Positions 1 to 18,381 are shown, counted from the stretch's first letter. The stretch is DNA of 64,000 bases from Curtobacterium sp. L6-1 (GCF_018885305.1 NZ_CP076544.1:1-64000); one strand, 5' to 3'. Notes: generated from the sequence alone by a model not told the origin. Translations and numbers: made by a program.

Positions 1-55
1 CGACAGCCTCTCTGGCGAAGCACCTGGTGGTGTGGAGTGGGGAGTGCGTCTGGTC

Positions 56-80
56 CTTGAGAACTCAACAGCGTGCACAT
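56..80 (+). promoter_or_regulatory. rRNA leader box (antitermination/processing-type element)
   Basis: The short sequence TTGAGAACTCAA followed by CAGCGTG lies about 165 bp before the 16S gene. A related TTGAGAACT-ACACAG box lies in the 16S-23S spacer at 2085-2100. Such TTGAGAACT boxes recur in actinobacterial rRNA leaders and spacers, where they are linked to antitermination and RNA processing. The role here is inferred from position and similarity. Confidence 0.45.
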
Positions 81-223
81 TGTCAATGCCAATTTATTGA
101 CCTCGTCGCTCATCGCCTTCGTGGTGGTGGGTGTCGGAGACAATTCCTTTTGGATTGAAGATTGTCAGTAGACAGTCAACAGTCAAGATCAACTCGCTGA
201 CGCTTTCGGGTGTTGGTTGTAAT

Positions 224-5324
<5,101 letters not shown>

Positions 5325-5333
5325 CACTTTTTT

Positions 5334-5357
5334 CCCAACACCTTTCGGGGTGTTGGG
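5334..5357 (+). other. Hairpin in the 23S-5S spacer
   Basis: CCCAACACC and GGTGTTGGG form a perfect 9-bp stem with a TTTCGG loop just after the 23S 3' end, preceded by a T run. A second stem (GTTCCCGA...TCGGGAAC) follows at about 5377-5399. They are probably RNA processing structures. The copy 2 equivalents are at 13157-13180. Confidence 0.6.
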
Positions 5358-5465
5358 GCTCGCGTCCACTTTGTGGTTCCCGACAGATGATCGGGAACAA
5401 CTGAAACTGAACACCGCGCATGCGCGGAACACGTTTCAACGCTTCCCTAGAGGAGTGTCGAAATT

Positions 5466-5584
5466 GTTCCGGTGGTCATAGCGAGAGGGAAACGCCCGGT
5501 CACATTCCGAACCCGGAAGCTAAGCCTCTCAGCGCCGATGGTACTGCAAGGGGGACCTTGTGGGAGAGTAGGACGCCGCCGGAC
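5466..5584 (+). rRNA. rrf: 5S ribosomal RNA, copy 1
   Basis: About 118 nt, starting GTTCCGGTGGTCATAGC and ending GACGCCGCCGGAC. It contains the conserved CCGAACCCGGAAGCTAAG loop. The terminal arms can pair. It lies about 140 nt after the 23S and is directly followed by a strong hairpin. Confidence 0.95.
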
Positions 5585-5594
5585 TTACCTTGAA

Positions 5595-5651
5595 CAGAAG
5601 AGCCCCTGGTCAGGGGAGCAGCAATGCTCCCTTCGACCAGGGGCTCTTCTG
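5595..5651 (+). terminator. rRNA operon 1 terminator hairpin
   Basis: A perfect 17-bp outer stem (CAGAAGAGCCCCTGGTC pairing with 5635-5651) encloses a second 7-bp stem (GGGAGCA/TGCTCCC). No T run follows, as is common for actinobacterial hairpin terminators. Its sequence is unrelated to the terminator of operon 2. Confidence 0.8.
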
Positions 5652-6907
5652 CATTCCCAGGGGAGATTTCGATCTGCTCCGTGGCGGAGTTCCCGTCTAC
5701 GTGCAGAGGCGAGCCGCTCCCGCTGAGGCAGGACCCGAGCTGTCCAATCGGCGGCGAGACGGCGCCCGCACGACGAGACATGTGGGGCTCCGGCGAAACG
5801 GCCGGCGGTACTTGCCCGGGCTTCCGTGGGGAGCGCGACTCAAGCTGGCTGTCGCAAGCAGCTGGCTCTTAGCTCAACGTTGTTGACGTCGTGCAGTTGA
5901 CGCTGGTGTCGGCTGGGCCGATTCCCTTCGTCGATTCCGGACGAGCGTTGTTTCGGCATTCGTGAAGGGCACTCCAGCATCGATGTCAGAAGTGCCGAAG
6001 ATGTTTCGTGCGGTGATCGCGCCGTGATGTTCGCTGACGTCGACACCGTTCGGCTCCGTCATCGCCGGGGACGCGTTGGGCGGTGACTCCGGTGGTCCTT
6101 GCCCGAGCGACATCGCCGGCGGGTGGTCGGCGCCGGTGCAGAGACGCCGTGCCGCCTTCGAGGCGATTGCCATCCGAGTCGGACGGTCTTGCCGGCAGGA
6201 CCTTCCCGTTGTGTCGGGCGGTCCTGCCGGCAGGACCTTCCCGTTGTGTCGGGCGGACCCGCTGTGAGCGCCCGCGTGTGGAGGCCGTCGCGCGATGTCG
6301 GTCGGAAACAGTCTGCCTGCCGGTGAACGATGACGTTCGGAGGGCCGGCGGTGCTGCCTCGGTGAGTGGTGCGCTGGTCTGCGACAGAGCGGCTCTCTCC
6401 AGTGACGTCCTCGGCGGCGGACGGGTCGACCGGGGCTCGGCGGCAAAGTGCCGCTCGTCGCCGGCGAACGGCGGGCTTCCACCCCGAGCGGTACTGACCA
6501 GCGGTCGTGCGTTCCTCGCTCGAGGGGGAGCTCGTCTTCCGTGATCGTGGAGGCGGGACGAAGTGCAGCGGACCTCGCGTCTGACCTCCGGGTCGTGCGG
6601 AGTTGTGTGCTGGTCGGCACGGTGTGCGGATCGGGAGCTGCAGTCGCGCGACCAGGGTCGCCATGGGGGAGTTCGGTCTGGCGACACGTCGCTCGTGGTC
6701 GCGCCTCGGGTCGGAGGGGCGCCGGCCGGACGGGAGCAGTTCGCCCCCCTGCAGGGTGAGGGCGAGGTCCCGCGCGTCGGCCGGTGTCGGAGGATCGATG
6801 CGGTCATGTGACCTCCATCGCGATCGTCCAGTGGGGAGCGAGTTGGCCGGCCGCATCAGGGACGGCCTGACGACAAGGCACTGAGACGAGGGGGTGGCAT
6901 CCTCGCC
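5652..6907. other. Gene-poor inter-operon spacer, left part
   Basis: About 1.25 kb of GC-rich sequence with several open frames on both strands. None gives a recognizable protein, and none has a convincing ribosome site plus codon pattern. It holds a 31-bp direct repeat (6191-6221 and 6226-6256, unit starting GCCGGCAGGACC). The repeat carries TCCTGCCGGCAGGA, a perfect 14-bp palindrome, at 6222-6235. Otherwise I see nothing functional. Confidence 0.6.
6191..6256 (+). repeat. 31-bp direct repeat, two copies 35 bp apart
   Basis: Copies at 6191-6221 and 6226-6256 are identical and read GCCGGCAGGACCTTCCCGTT then GTGTCGGGCGG. A 14-bp perfect palindrome spans the start of copy two. It lies inside the non-coding rRNA inter-operon spacer. 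Confidence 0.85.
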
Positions 6908-7275
6908 CTGGAGCCCTGGAGCCCTGGAGCCCTGGAGCCCTGGAGCCCTGGAGCCCTGGAGCCCTGGAGCCCTGGAGCCCTGGAGCCCTGGAGCCCTGGA
7001 GCCCTGGAGCCCTGGAGCCTTGGAGCCTTGGAGCCTTGGAGCCTTGGAGCCTTGGAGCCTTGGAGCCTTGGAGCCTTGGAGCCTTGGAGCCTTGGAGCCT
7101 TGGAGCCTTGGAGCCTTGGAGCCTTGGAGCCTTGGAGCCTTGGAGCCTTGGCGCCTTGGAGCCCTGGCGCCTTGGAGCCCTGGCGCCTTGGCGCCTTGGA
7201 GCCCTGGCGCCTTGGCGCCTTGGAGCCCTGGAGCCCTGGAGCCGTGGAGCCCTGGAGCCGTGGAGCCGTGGAGCC
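6908..7275 (+). repeat. 8-bp tandem array, 46 units
   Basis: Exactly 46 contiguous units of (C/T/G)TGG(A/C)GCC fill 368 bp. The array is zoned: 14 CTGGAGCC, then 16 TTGGAGCC, then a mixed zone with a 24-bp higher-order unit TTGGAGCC-CTGGCGCC-TTGGCGCC, then CTGGAGCC mixed with GTGGAGCC. Because 8 is not a multiple of 3, every frame reads through with an 8-residue period, so long open frames here mean nothing. It lies between two rRNA operons. Confidence 0.97.
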
Positions 7276-7441
7276 GGAGGCAATGAGCTGAGCGGCGAGT
7301 CCACGAACTCTGCCGTGCCGAACGCGATGCTCGAGTGAGCCGGCGTGGGTCGTGCAGCTGCACGACGTCGTACGCGGAGGAGGCGCAGAGATGTGATGGG
7401 CCTACGGGCCTGGTCTGGAGCACGGAAGTGCGATCGTCGCC

Positions 7442-7525
7442 GTGAGCCGTGAGCCGTGAGCCGTGGGTCGTGGGTCGTGGGTCGTGGGTCGTGGGTCGTG
7501 GGTCGTGGGTCGTGGGCCGTGAGCC
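7442..7525 (+). repeat. 7-bp tandem array, 12 units
   Basis: Twelve contiguous 7-mers: three GTGAGCC, seven GTGGGTC, one GTGGGCC, one GTGAGCC. The array is bordered on both sides by the GTGAGCC variant and lies 166 bp after the 8-bp array, in the same spacer. Confidence 0.95.
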
Positions 7526-7824
7526 GGTGGTGTTGCATGGTGCGACACGCCCGGGATGTGGGCTGGCTTGGTGGTGTCGGTGGGGCGTGCGTAAAGTAAT
7601 CCCTCGTCACCCCAAAGGTGCGGCGGAGCGGCTGGTGCGAAGAGCCCAGAGCCTGTCGGCCTCAAGCGGGACCATCCTCCACTGGAGTTCGGATCTGGCC
7701 TTGTGCTGGTTCGCTTCGACGCTTAGGATGACTACTCCACCGGTTCTCTCCTTCGGGATGAGCCACTGGATCTGACTGCACTGTTGTGTGTTGGCGGGTT
7801 CGACGATGATCGGTGGGTCGAGAA
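7526..7824 (+). other. Upstream region of rRNA operon 2
   Basis: About 300 bp with no gene. It contains the candidate rRNA promoter at 7701-7729. The sequence becomes identical to the start of the window at 7825. Confidence 0.6.
7701..7729 (+). promoter_or_regulatory. Candidate promoter of rRNA operon 2
   Basis: TTGTGC, a 17-bp spacer and TAGGAT match a housekeeping sigma promoter with good spacing. It lies about 320 bp before the 16S gene, a normal distance for an rRNA promoter with a long leader. Equivalent sequence for operon 1 is outside the window. Confidence 0.5.
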
Positions 7825-8047
7825 CGACAGCCTCTCTGGCGAAGCACCTGGTGGTGTGGAGTGGGGAGTGCGTCTGGTCCTTGAGAACTCAACAGCGTGC
7901 ACATTGTCAATGCCAATTTATTGACCTCGTCGCTCATCGCCTTCGTGGTGGTGGGTGTCGGAGACAATTCCTTTTGGATTGAAGATTGTCAGTAGACAGT
8001 CAACAGTCAAGATCAACTCGCTGACGCTTTCGGGTGTTGGGTGTAAT

Positions 8048-9577
<1,530 letters not shown>

Positions 9578-10017
9578 AGCATCTGGTTCCAGGTTGTGTT
9601 CGTTTGAGCATAATTTGGGGTCCAGGCGCCCGATTCGGACCGAACGTGTCCGACGGGTAGCTCATGGGTGGAACATTGACAGTGCAGTCGGGAGCGCGTC
9701 TCCCGGTCTCAGTACGCTCTGCTTGCAGGGTTGGAACGGGTCGGGTGGGAGCGGGTCGGCTGGTGCACGTTGTTGGGTCCTGAGGGACCAGGCTTCCTGC
9801 CAGGGTGTGTCTTCGGATGTGCTGGTGGTGGGGGTTGGGCCTGCGGGTCCTTCGTTGGGCTGCATGAAGCGAACCTGTTGGGTTCGGGGAGTGTGGTGCC
9901 GATCGTATGTTGAGAACTACACAGTGGACGCGAGCATCTTTAGATTCGCGTCATCAGCATGGGCTGCTCCTTGTGGGTGGTGTTGTGTTGTGGCGTTGGA
10001 TCGCAATTTTAATCTTT

Positions 10018-13147
<3,130 letters not shown>

Positions 13148-13288
13148 CACTTTTTTCCCAACACCTTTCGGGGTGTTGGGGCTCGCGTCCACTTTGTGGT
13201 TCCCGACAGATGATCGGGAACAACTGAAACTGAACACCGCGCATGCGCGGAACACGTTTCAACGCTTCCCTAGAGGAGTGTCGAAATT

Positions 13289-13407
13289 GTTCCGGTGGTC
13301 ATAGCGAGAGGGAAACGCCCGGTCACATTCCGAACCCGGAAGCTAAGCCTCTCAGCGCCGATGGTACTGCAAGGGGGACCTTGTGGGAGAGTAGGACGCC
13401 GCCGGAC
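13289..13407 (+). rRNA. rrf: 5S ribosomal RNA, copy 2
   Basis: Same sequence as the copy at 5466-5584. The operon repeat ends two bases after it. Confidence 0.95.
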
Positions 13408-13422
13408 TTCTTTTCAATGATG

Positions 13423-13474
13423 TGGCCATCGGCCCTCCATCGAGAGCAACAGCTCTCCGGAGGGTCGGTGGCCA
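13423..13474 (+). terminator. rRNA operon 2 terminator hairpin
   Basis: A 16-bp outer stem (TGGCCATCGGCCCTCC pairing with GGAGGGTCGGTGGCCA, two G-U pairs) encloses a GAGAGC/GCTCTC stem. The run TTTC follows. The two-storey architecture matches the operon 1 terminator although the sequence does not. Confidence 0.75.
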
Positions 13475-13620
13475 TTTCTGGTTTCCAGGGAGCGTTCGAG
13501 GTCGACTCAGCGCCGGGTTCGTGATGGACTTGGTGCGGGCCTCGCGCCCACCCTTCACACAACGACACAGCGGACGACCGTCGAGATTCGAGCGATCTCG
13601 ACACGCAACGAGGAGCTACG

Positions 13621-15627
13621 GTGGCGAACGACGACGAACAGCGACGAGACGGGCGCGACGGAGACCGTCCAGACCGGCCTCGACGCGACGACGGCCCTCG
13701 GCGGGGCGGTTGGTCGTCCGGGCCTCGCGACTTCGAGCGGCGTGAGGGTCAGCGTGGCCGAGACGATCGGAGCGGCGGCAGTCGGCCCTACAGCGAGGGC
13801 TCCGACCGGCGTTCCGGTGGGCGTGACTTCCGCGAGGGCGGGGCGCGTTCCGATCGTCCCTCGTGGCGTTCCGACCGCGCGGCCAGCGATCGTCCGCGTC
13901 GTGATGGTGACCGGCCGTTCCGGGGCAGCGATGACCGGCCGCGTCGTGATGGTGACCGGCCGTTCCGGGGCAGTGATGACCGTCCGCGTCGTGATGGTGA
14001 CCGGCCGTTCCGGGGGAACGATGACCGGCCGCGTCGTGATGGTGACCGGCCGTTCCGTGGGAACGATGACCGGCCGCGTCGTGATGGTGACCGGCCGTTC
14101 CGCGGGAACGATGACCGGCCGCGTCGTGATGGTGACCGGCCGTTCCGGGGCAGTGATGACCGTCCGCGTCGTGATGGTGACCGGCCGTTCCGGGGGAACG
14201 ATGACCGTCCCCGTCGTGACGGTGACCGGCCGTTCCGCGGCAACAGTGGCGACCGGCCGTTCCGTGGGAACGACGACCGTCCGCGTCGTGATGGCGACCG
14301 GCCGTTCCGTGGGAACGATGACCGTCCCCGTCGTGATGGTGACCGGCCGTTCCGTGGGAACGATGACCGTCCGCGTCGTGATGGTGACCGGCCGTTCCGG
14401 GGGAACGATGACCGTCCCCGTCGTGACGGTGACCGGCCGTTCCGCGGCAACAGTGGCGACCGGCCGTTCCGTGGGAACGACGACCGTCCGCGTCGTGATG
14501 GCGACCGGCCGTTCCGTGGGAACGACGACCGTCCCCGTCGTGATGGTGACCGGCCGTTCCGCGGCAACAGCAGCGACCGTCCGTTCCGCGGGAACGACGA
14601 CCGCTCTGGTCGCGACGGCGCCGACCGCAAGCGCTTCGGCGACGGCAGCCGTTCCGCCGGCGCACGCTTCGGCGAGGCAGCTCGTGACGACTGGGAGGAC
14701 CGTGACCCGTACGGCACGCGGTCGATCCGCCCGCGGCATGACGACCCGGAGATCCCCGACGAGGTCGATGCGCGCGATCTACACCCGGCAGCGCGTGCCG
14801 AGCTGAAGACCCTCAGCAAGGACAACGCCGACTGGGTCGCACGTCACCTCGTGACCGCTGCACTGCTCGTGGACTCCGACCCGGAACTCGCGAACCAGCA
14901 CGCGTTGAGCGCTGCCCGCCGAGCAGGACGGGTCGCGGTGGTCCGTGAGACCGCGGCGATCACCGCCTACCGGCTCGGGGACTTCGCGACCGCCCTGCGC
15001 GAACTGCGGACGTACCGCCGGATCTCCGGACGCAACGACCAGCTGCCGATGATGGTGGACTGCGAGCGTGGTCTCGGCCGACCGGAGCGAGCGCTGGAGC
15101 TGGGTCGTTCGGTCGACCGTGCCGCCCTCGAGACCCCCGTGCAGGTGGAACTCGCGATCGCGATGTCCGGAGCGCGGCTCGACCTCGGGAACTCCACAGC
15201 TGCTCTCGGCGAACTGGAGATTCCACAGCTCGACCCCTCCACGGCGTACAGCTGGTCGCCGGCGCTCTACAGTGCTTACGCGGCCACGCTCGAGGAGCTC
15301 GGTCGCCAGGACGAAGCCGACGAATGGTGGGCTCGTGTCGACCGTGCGGCCGAGGCTCTCGCCGAGGCTGCTGAAGACGATGCTTGGGAGACAGTTGATG
15401 TGGTCGAGGAAGCGCTCGAAGACGACGAGTTCGACAACGGACTCGACGACGTCGACGACTCCGGGGACGACGAGCTCGACGCCGACGAGCTCGACGCCGA
15501 CGAACCGGCAGCAGGGCACGTCAGCGAGCTCGGGGACGACGACGAACTCGACGCAGCGCCCGGGGACGAGCCCGGCGAGATCGACGACGACAACCCCCGC
15601 GACGTCGACGGCTCCGCAGCCGACTGA
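13621..15627 (+). CDS. TPR protein with long Arg/Asp/Gly repeat domain (Rv1691-type position)
   Basis: A 668-residue protein. GTG start with GAGGAG a few bases upstream. Residues 1-90 are Arg/Asp/Gly-rich. Residues about 91-325 consist of 14 copies of a 15-residue unit, RPRRDGDRPFRG(N/S)DD, with three short NS(G/S)DRPFRGND insertions. The DNA is a 45-bp minisatellite. Residues about 375-580 look like helical TPR repeats. The tail from about 585 is very acidic (Asp/Glu/Ala). It is the first gene of the block matching Rv1691-Rv1701, in which Rv1691 is a TPR protein without such a repeat domain (from memory). The positively charged RG-rich disordered part suggests RNA or ribosome contact, and the rRNA genes and tlyA are neighbours. 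That function is inference. Copy number may vary between strains. Confidence 0.85.
   Translation: MANDDEQRRDGRDGDRPDRPRRDDGPRRGGWSSGPRDFERREGQRGRDDRSGGSRPYSEGSDRRSGGRDFREGGARSDRPSWRSDRAASDRPRRDGDRPFRGSDDRPRRDGDRPFRGSDDRPRRDGDRPFRGNDDRPRRDGDRPFRGNDDRPRRDGDRPFRGNDDRPRRDGDRPFRGSDDRPRRDGDRPFRGNDDRPRRDGDRPFRGNSGDRPFRGNDDRPRRDGDRPFRGNDDRPRRDGDRPFRGNDDRPRRDGDRPFRGNDDRPRRDGDRPFRGNSGDRPFRGNDDRPRRDGDRPFRGNDDRPRRDGDRPFRGNSSDRPFRGNDDRSGRDGADRKRFGDGSRSAGARFGEAARDDWEDRDPYGTRSIRPRHDDPEIPDEVDARDLHPAARAELKTLSKDNADWVARHLVTAALLVDSDPELANQHALSAARRAGRVAVVRETAAITAYRLGDFATALRELRTYRRISGRNDQLPMMVDCERGLGRPERALELGRSVDRAALETPVQVELAIAMSGARLDLGNSTAALGELEIPQLDPSTAYSWSPALYSAYAATLEELGRQDEADEWWARVDRAAEALAEAAEDDAWETVDVVEEALEDDEFDNGLDDVDDSGDDELDADELDADEPAAGHVSELGDDDELDAAPGDEPGEIDDDNPRDVDGSAAD
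13890..14600 (+). repeat. 45-bp coding minisatellite
   Basis: Fourteen 45-bp units encode DRPRRDGDRPFRGND. Many units are identical at the DNA level except for synonymous changes (CGTCCGCGT versus CGTCCCCGT, GGGAACGAT versus GGGAACGAC). This suggests repeated amplification inside the open frame. Three 27-bp insertions keep the frame. Confidence 0.9.
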
Positions 15628-15658
15628 CACCCCGAAGCCGCCGGTCGACGGCGTCGAC

Positions 15659-16633
15659 GTGGTCCTGACGGACCTCGACGGCGTCGTCTACCGCGGCCGG
15701 AACGCCATCCCGTACGCCGTGGAGGCCCTCACACAGGCCGCCTCGTCGGCTCGGGTCGGCTACATCACCAACAACGCCTCCCGGCGCCCGGTCGACGTCG
15801 CAGAGCACCTCGAGCAGTACGGCCTCACGGTCGACGCCGACGACGTGGTGACCTCGTCGCAGGCTGGCGCGCGGTTGCTCACGACCCTGGTCCCGCAGGG
15901 GGCGACGGTGCTCGTGATCGGCGGGCTCGGTCTGACGTCGATCGTCGAGGAGGCCGGCTTCGTGGTCACCGCCAGCGCCGACGACAGCCCGGCGGCCGTC
16001 ATCCAGGGGTTCTCTCCGGATCTCGGATGGGCGCAGTTGGCCGAGGCGTCGTTCGCCCTCGCCGACGCGAGTGTGCCGTGGGTCGCGACGAACATGGACT
16101 GGTCGATCCCGGTCGAGCGGGGGATCGCTCCGGGCAACGGGACGCTGGTCGCCGCTGTGCACCAGGCCGTCGGCAGGATGCCGGTGGTCGCCGGGAAGCC
16201 CGAGCGACCCATCTTCGACGCCGCCCTCGCGCGGTTCGGCGGAGAGCGTCCGCTGTTCATCGGTGACCGTCTCGACACCGACATCAAGGGCGCGAACGAC
16301 GCAGGCATCCCGAGCGTCCTCGTGCTGACCGGCATCGACCAGCCGAAGCAGGTGCTCGCGGCAGACCAACGGTCCCGACCGGCCTACGTGCTGCGGGACC
16401 TCCGCGGGCTGCACGAGCCGTACCCGGTCACCATCCGCAGCGAGGACGCCGACGGCACTCGACGCGTCACCGTGGGGGAGTCGACGGTCTCGATGCGCGG
16501 GCACGTCGTCCGGGCGGAACGGGTCGGCGACGACGACCTCGACCTGCTCCGCGCCGGTGCCACGGCGATCTGGGATTCCGGGCTGGCCATCTACGGCCTC
16601 GACGTGGACCCGAAGCTGTACGGCGGCGAGTAG
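15659..16633 (+). CDS. HAD-superfamily (NagD-like) phosphatase
   Basis: About 324 residues from the GTG chosen. Motif I, TDLDGVVYRG, gives the nucleophile Asp5 and acid Asp7. TNNAS is motif II and GDRLDTDIKGAND (around residue 203) is motif IV; the cap region lies between. This is the HAD-IIA/NagD family. The homologue in the same place in M. tuberculosis, Rv1692, was described as a glycerol-3-phosphate phosphatase. The start is uncertain: no good ribosome site precedes 15659, and the open frame extends upstream through the end of the TPR gene, with ATG codons about 260 bp back that would overlap it. Translation may be coupled to the upstream stop at 15627. Confidence 0.85.
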   Translation: MVLTDLDGVVYRGRNAIPYAVEALTQAASSARVGYITNNASRRPVDVAEHLEQYGLTVDADDVVTSSQAGARLLTTLVPQGATVLVIGGLGLTSIVEEAGFVVTASADDSPAAVIQGFSPDLGWAQLAEASFALADASVPWVATNMDWSIPVERGIAPGNGTLVAAVHQAVGRMPVVAGKPERPIFDAALARFGGERPLFIGDRLDTDIKGANDAGIPSVLVLTGIDQPKQVLAADQRSRPAYVLRDLRGLHEPYPVTIRSEDADGTRRVTVGESTVSMRGHVVRAERVGDDDLDLLRAGATAIWDSGLAIYGLDVDPKLYGGE

Positions 16634-16634
16634 C

Positions 16635-17159
16635 GTGGCGGGCGTGGAAGAGGCCCCGCGTTCCGGTACGCCCGTACCGCGGAAACCAGGGTCGTTCCGA
16701 CCGGTGCCGGGACCGCCGCGAGGGTCCACAGGGCTCGAGCGCGGAGATTCTGAGCGCCCAGTTCCCGAGCGCACAGATCTCGAGCGCCCAGTTCCCGAGC
16801 GGCCAGATCCCGAGGACAAGGCGTCCCGATCGACGCCCGTGCCGACCACGGTCGGACCGCCCATTCCCGGACCGACGGCAGCGGAGACCACCAGCCCAGG
16901 ACCCGACGAGGGCCGGCCTTCGGCAGACGGGACCGGGGACGCTCAGCCTTCGGCGGACGGGACCGGGGAAGATGACCATGCACCGGGTGAGCACCGCGAT
17001 GTCCCGCCGGAGTCCGCCGCGGGTCTCGACGACGACTCCGTTCCCGCGCGGGCGGCCGCTGCTGAGGCGATGCCCCTCCCTGACCGAGCGGACGCCTTCG
17101 CGGCACTGCACGATGAACTGCGGACTCGCCTCGAGCAGGGCGGCGACGGACGTGATTGA
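16635..17159 (+). CDS. Small Pro/Glu-rich protein of unknown function
   Basis: About 174 residues from GTG 16635, one base after the stop of the HAD gene. A GTG nine bases later is an alternative start. Most of it is low-complexity, with imperfect repeats such as LERPVPERPDPE and two PSADGTG units, so it is likely disordered. The last 25 residues (DRADAFAALHDELRTRLEQG) look like a conserved helix. Its place between the HAD gene and tlyA matches Rv1693, a small protein of unknown role. The gene overlaps the next start by 8 bp. No function can be assigned. Confidence 0.6.
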   Translation: MAGVEEAPRSGTPVPRKPGSFRPVPGPPRGSTGLERGDSERPVPERTDLERPVPERPDPEDKASRSTPVPTTVGPPIPGPTAAETTSPGPDEGRPSADGTGDAQPSADGTGEDDHAPGEHRDVPPESAAGLDDDSVPARAAAAEAMPLPDRADAFAALHDELRTRLEQGGDGRD

Positions 17160-18381
17160 GCACGACGGCTCGTCCCGCGGCCCGGCCCGGCCGACGACCT
17201 CCTCGGAGCGCCCGACGACTGATACTGGCCCCGCGAGTGATGCTGCCAGCGTCGGTCCGACCGGAGTCGCCGAGGCGGACGACACCGCCGGAGAGAGCGG
17301 CAGGGGTGGACCGGGCCGAGATGTTCCGCAATCCGCGGACGACCGGTCGGTCGCGGGCACCGCAACGACCTCGTCCGTGACTTCGACCTCCACACTGAAG
17401 CCGACTTCGATCACGACCCCAGGAGAACCGACGAGCACGAACGCGACTCCGACCACGACCGCAGGAGACCCGACGAGCACGAGTACGAGCACGAGCCCGA
17501 GCGTCGACGCGACTTCGAACGCGAACGCGAACGGGTCGGCCACGGCCACGGCCACGGCCACTGCCCCGGCACCAGCGACCGGCACCGCCCGGCTCGACAG
17601 CGCCGTGGCCGCCAGGGGGCTCGCACGCTCCCGGACGGCAGCCGCCGCCCTCGTCCAGGCCGGGCGGGTGACCGTCGACGGCTCGACGATCGTGAAACCC
17701 TCGACGCAGGTCTCAGCATCCGCCGACATCACCGTGGACACCGCGGACGAGTGGGTCTCCCGCGCGGCGCTGAAGCTCGTCGCCGCCCTCGACACCTTCG
17801 ACCTCGACCCGAGCGGACGGACCGTGCTCGACGTCGGCGCCTCCACGGGCGGCTTCACCCAGGTGCTGCTGGCCCGGGGTGCGGCGCGGGTGATCGCCCT
17901 CGACGTCGGTCACGGGCAACTCGCACCGGTCGTGGCGCTCGACGACCGGGTCGCCGTGGTCGAGGGCGTCAACGCCCGGAACCTGACGCCCGCGGACTAC
18001 CTCGCGCTCGACCCGGCCGCGTCGGACACCGCGCTGGTGGTCGGGGACCTCTCGTTCATCAGCCTGCGCTTGGTCCTGCCCGCGCTCGTCGCCTCCGTCC
18101 CCGCCGACGACTTCGTCCTGCTCGTGAAGCCGCAGTTCGAGGTCGGCCGCACCGGCATCCGCGAGGGCATCGTCCGCGACGCGTCGCTCCGGCAGGACGC
18201 CCTCATGAACGTCCTCTGGGCAGCGTGGGACCTCGGACTCGGAACAGCCGGGCTGGCGGCCTCGCCGATCCTCGGAACGCACGGCAACCACGAGTACCTC
18301 GCGCGTCTCCAGCGAGGCGGCGGGGAGAACCCGACAGAATGGATCGTCCGGGCGACGGAACTGGCGGAAGGAGCTCCATGA
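17152..18381 (+). CDS. tlyA: TlyA family 2'-O-methyltransferase of rRNA
   Basis: About 409 residues. An S4 RNA-binding domain starts near residue 147 (RLDSAVAARGLARS). An FtsJ/RrmJ-like SAM domain follows, with motif I VLDVGASTGGFTQ at about 225, DLSFISLR, and KPQFEVGR. In mycobacteria TlyA methylates 16S C1409 and 23S C1920, and its loss gives capreomycin resistance. Usual length is about 270, so this protein carries a 145-residue N-terminal Ser/Thr/Ala-rich extension. GTG 17152 overlaps the previous stop (GTGATTGA). GTG 17377 is a shorter alternative but still leaves about 70 extra residues, and I see no start next to the S4 domain. The stop overlaps the nadK start (ATGA). Confidence 0.92.
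   Translation: MIEHDGSSRGPARPTTSSERPTTDTGPASDAASVGPTGVAEADDTAGESGRGGPGRDVPQSADDRSVAGTATTSSVTSTSTLKPTSITTPGEPTSTNATPTTTAGDPTSTSTSTSPSVDATSNANANGSATATATATAPAPATGTARLDSAVAARGLARSRTAAAALVQAGRVTVDGSTIVKPSTQVSASADITVDTADEWVSRAALKLVAALDTFDLDPSGRTVLDVGASTGGFTQVLLARGAARVIALDVGHGQLAPVVALDDRVAVVEGVNARNLTPADYLALDPAASDTALVVGDLSFISLRLVLPALVASVPADDFVLLVKPQFEVGRTGIREGIVRDASLRQDALMNVLWAAWDLGLGTAGLAASPILGTHGNHEYLARLQRGGGENPTEWIVRATELAEGAP

Noticed and set aside
6059..7423. Long minus-strand open frame with APGLQGS/KAPRLQG repeats
   Set aside because: It reads the 8-bp array, which is open in all frames with an 8-residue period. No ribosome site or conserved domain.
13890..14600. CRISPR-like regular repeats
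   Set aside because: Units are contiguous without unique spacers and code for a protein repeat in one open frame.
13555..14739. Minus-strand open frame with PERPVTITTRTV repeats
   Set aside because: Antisense shadow of the 45-bp coding repeat. The plus-strand frame has a ribosome site, a TPR domain and the conserved operon position.
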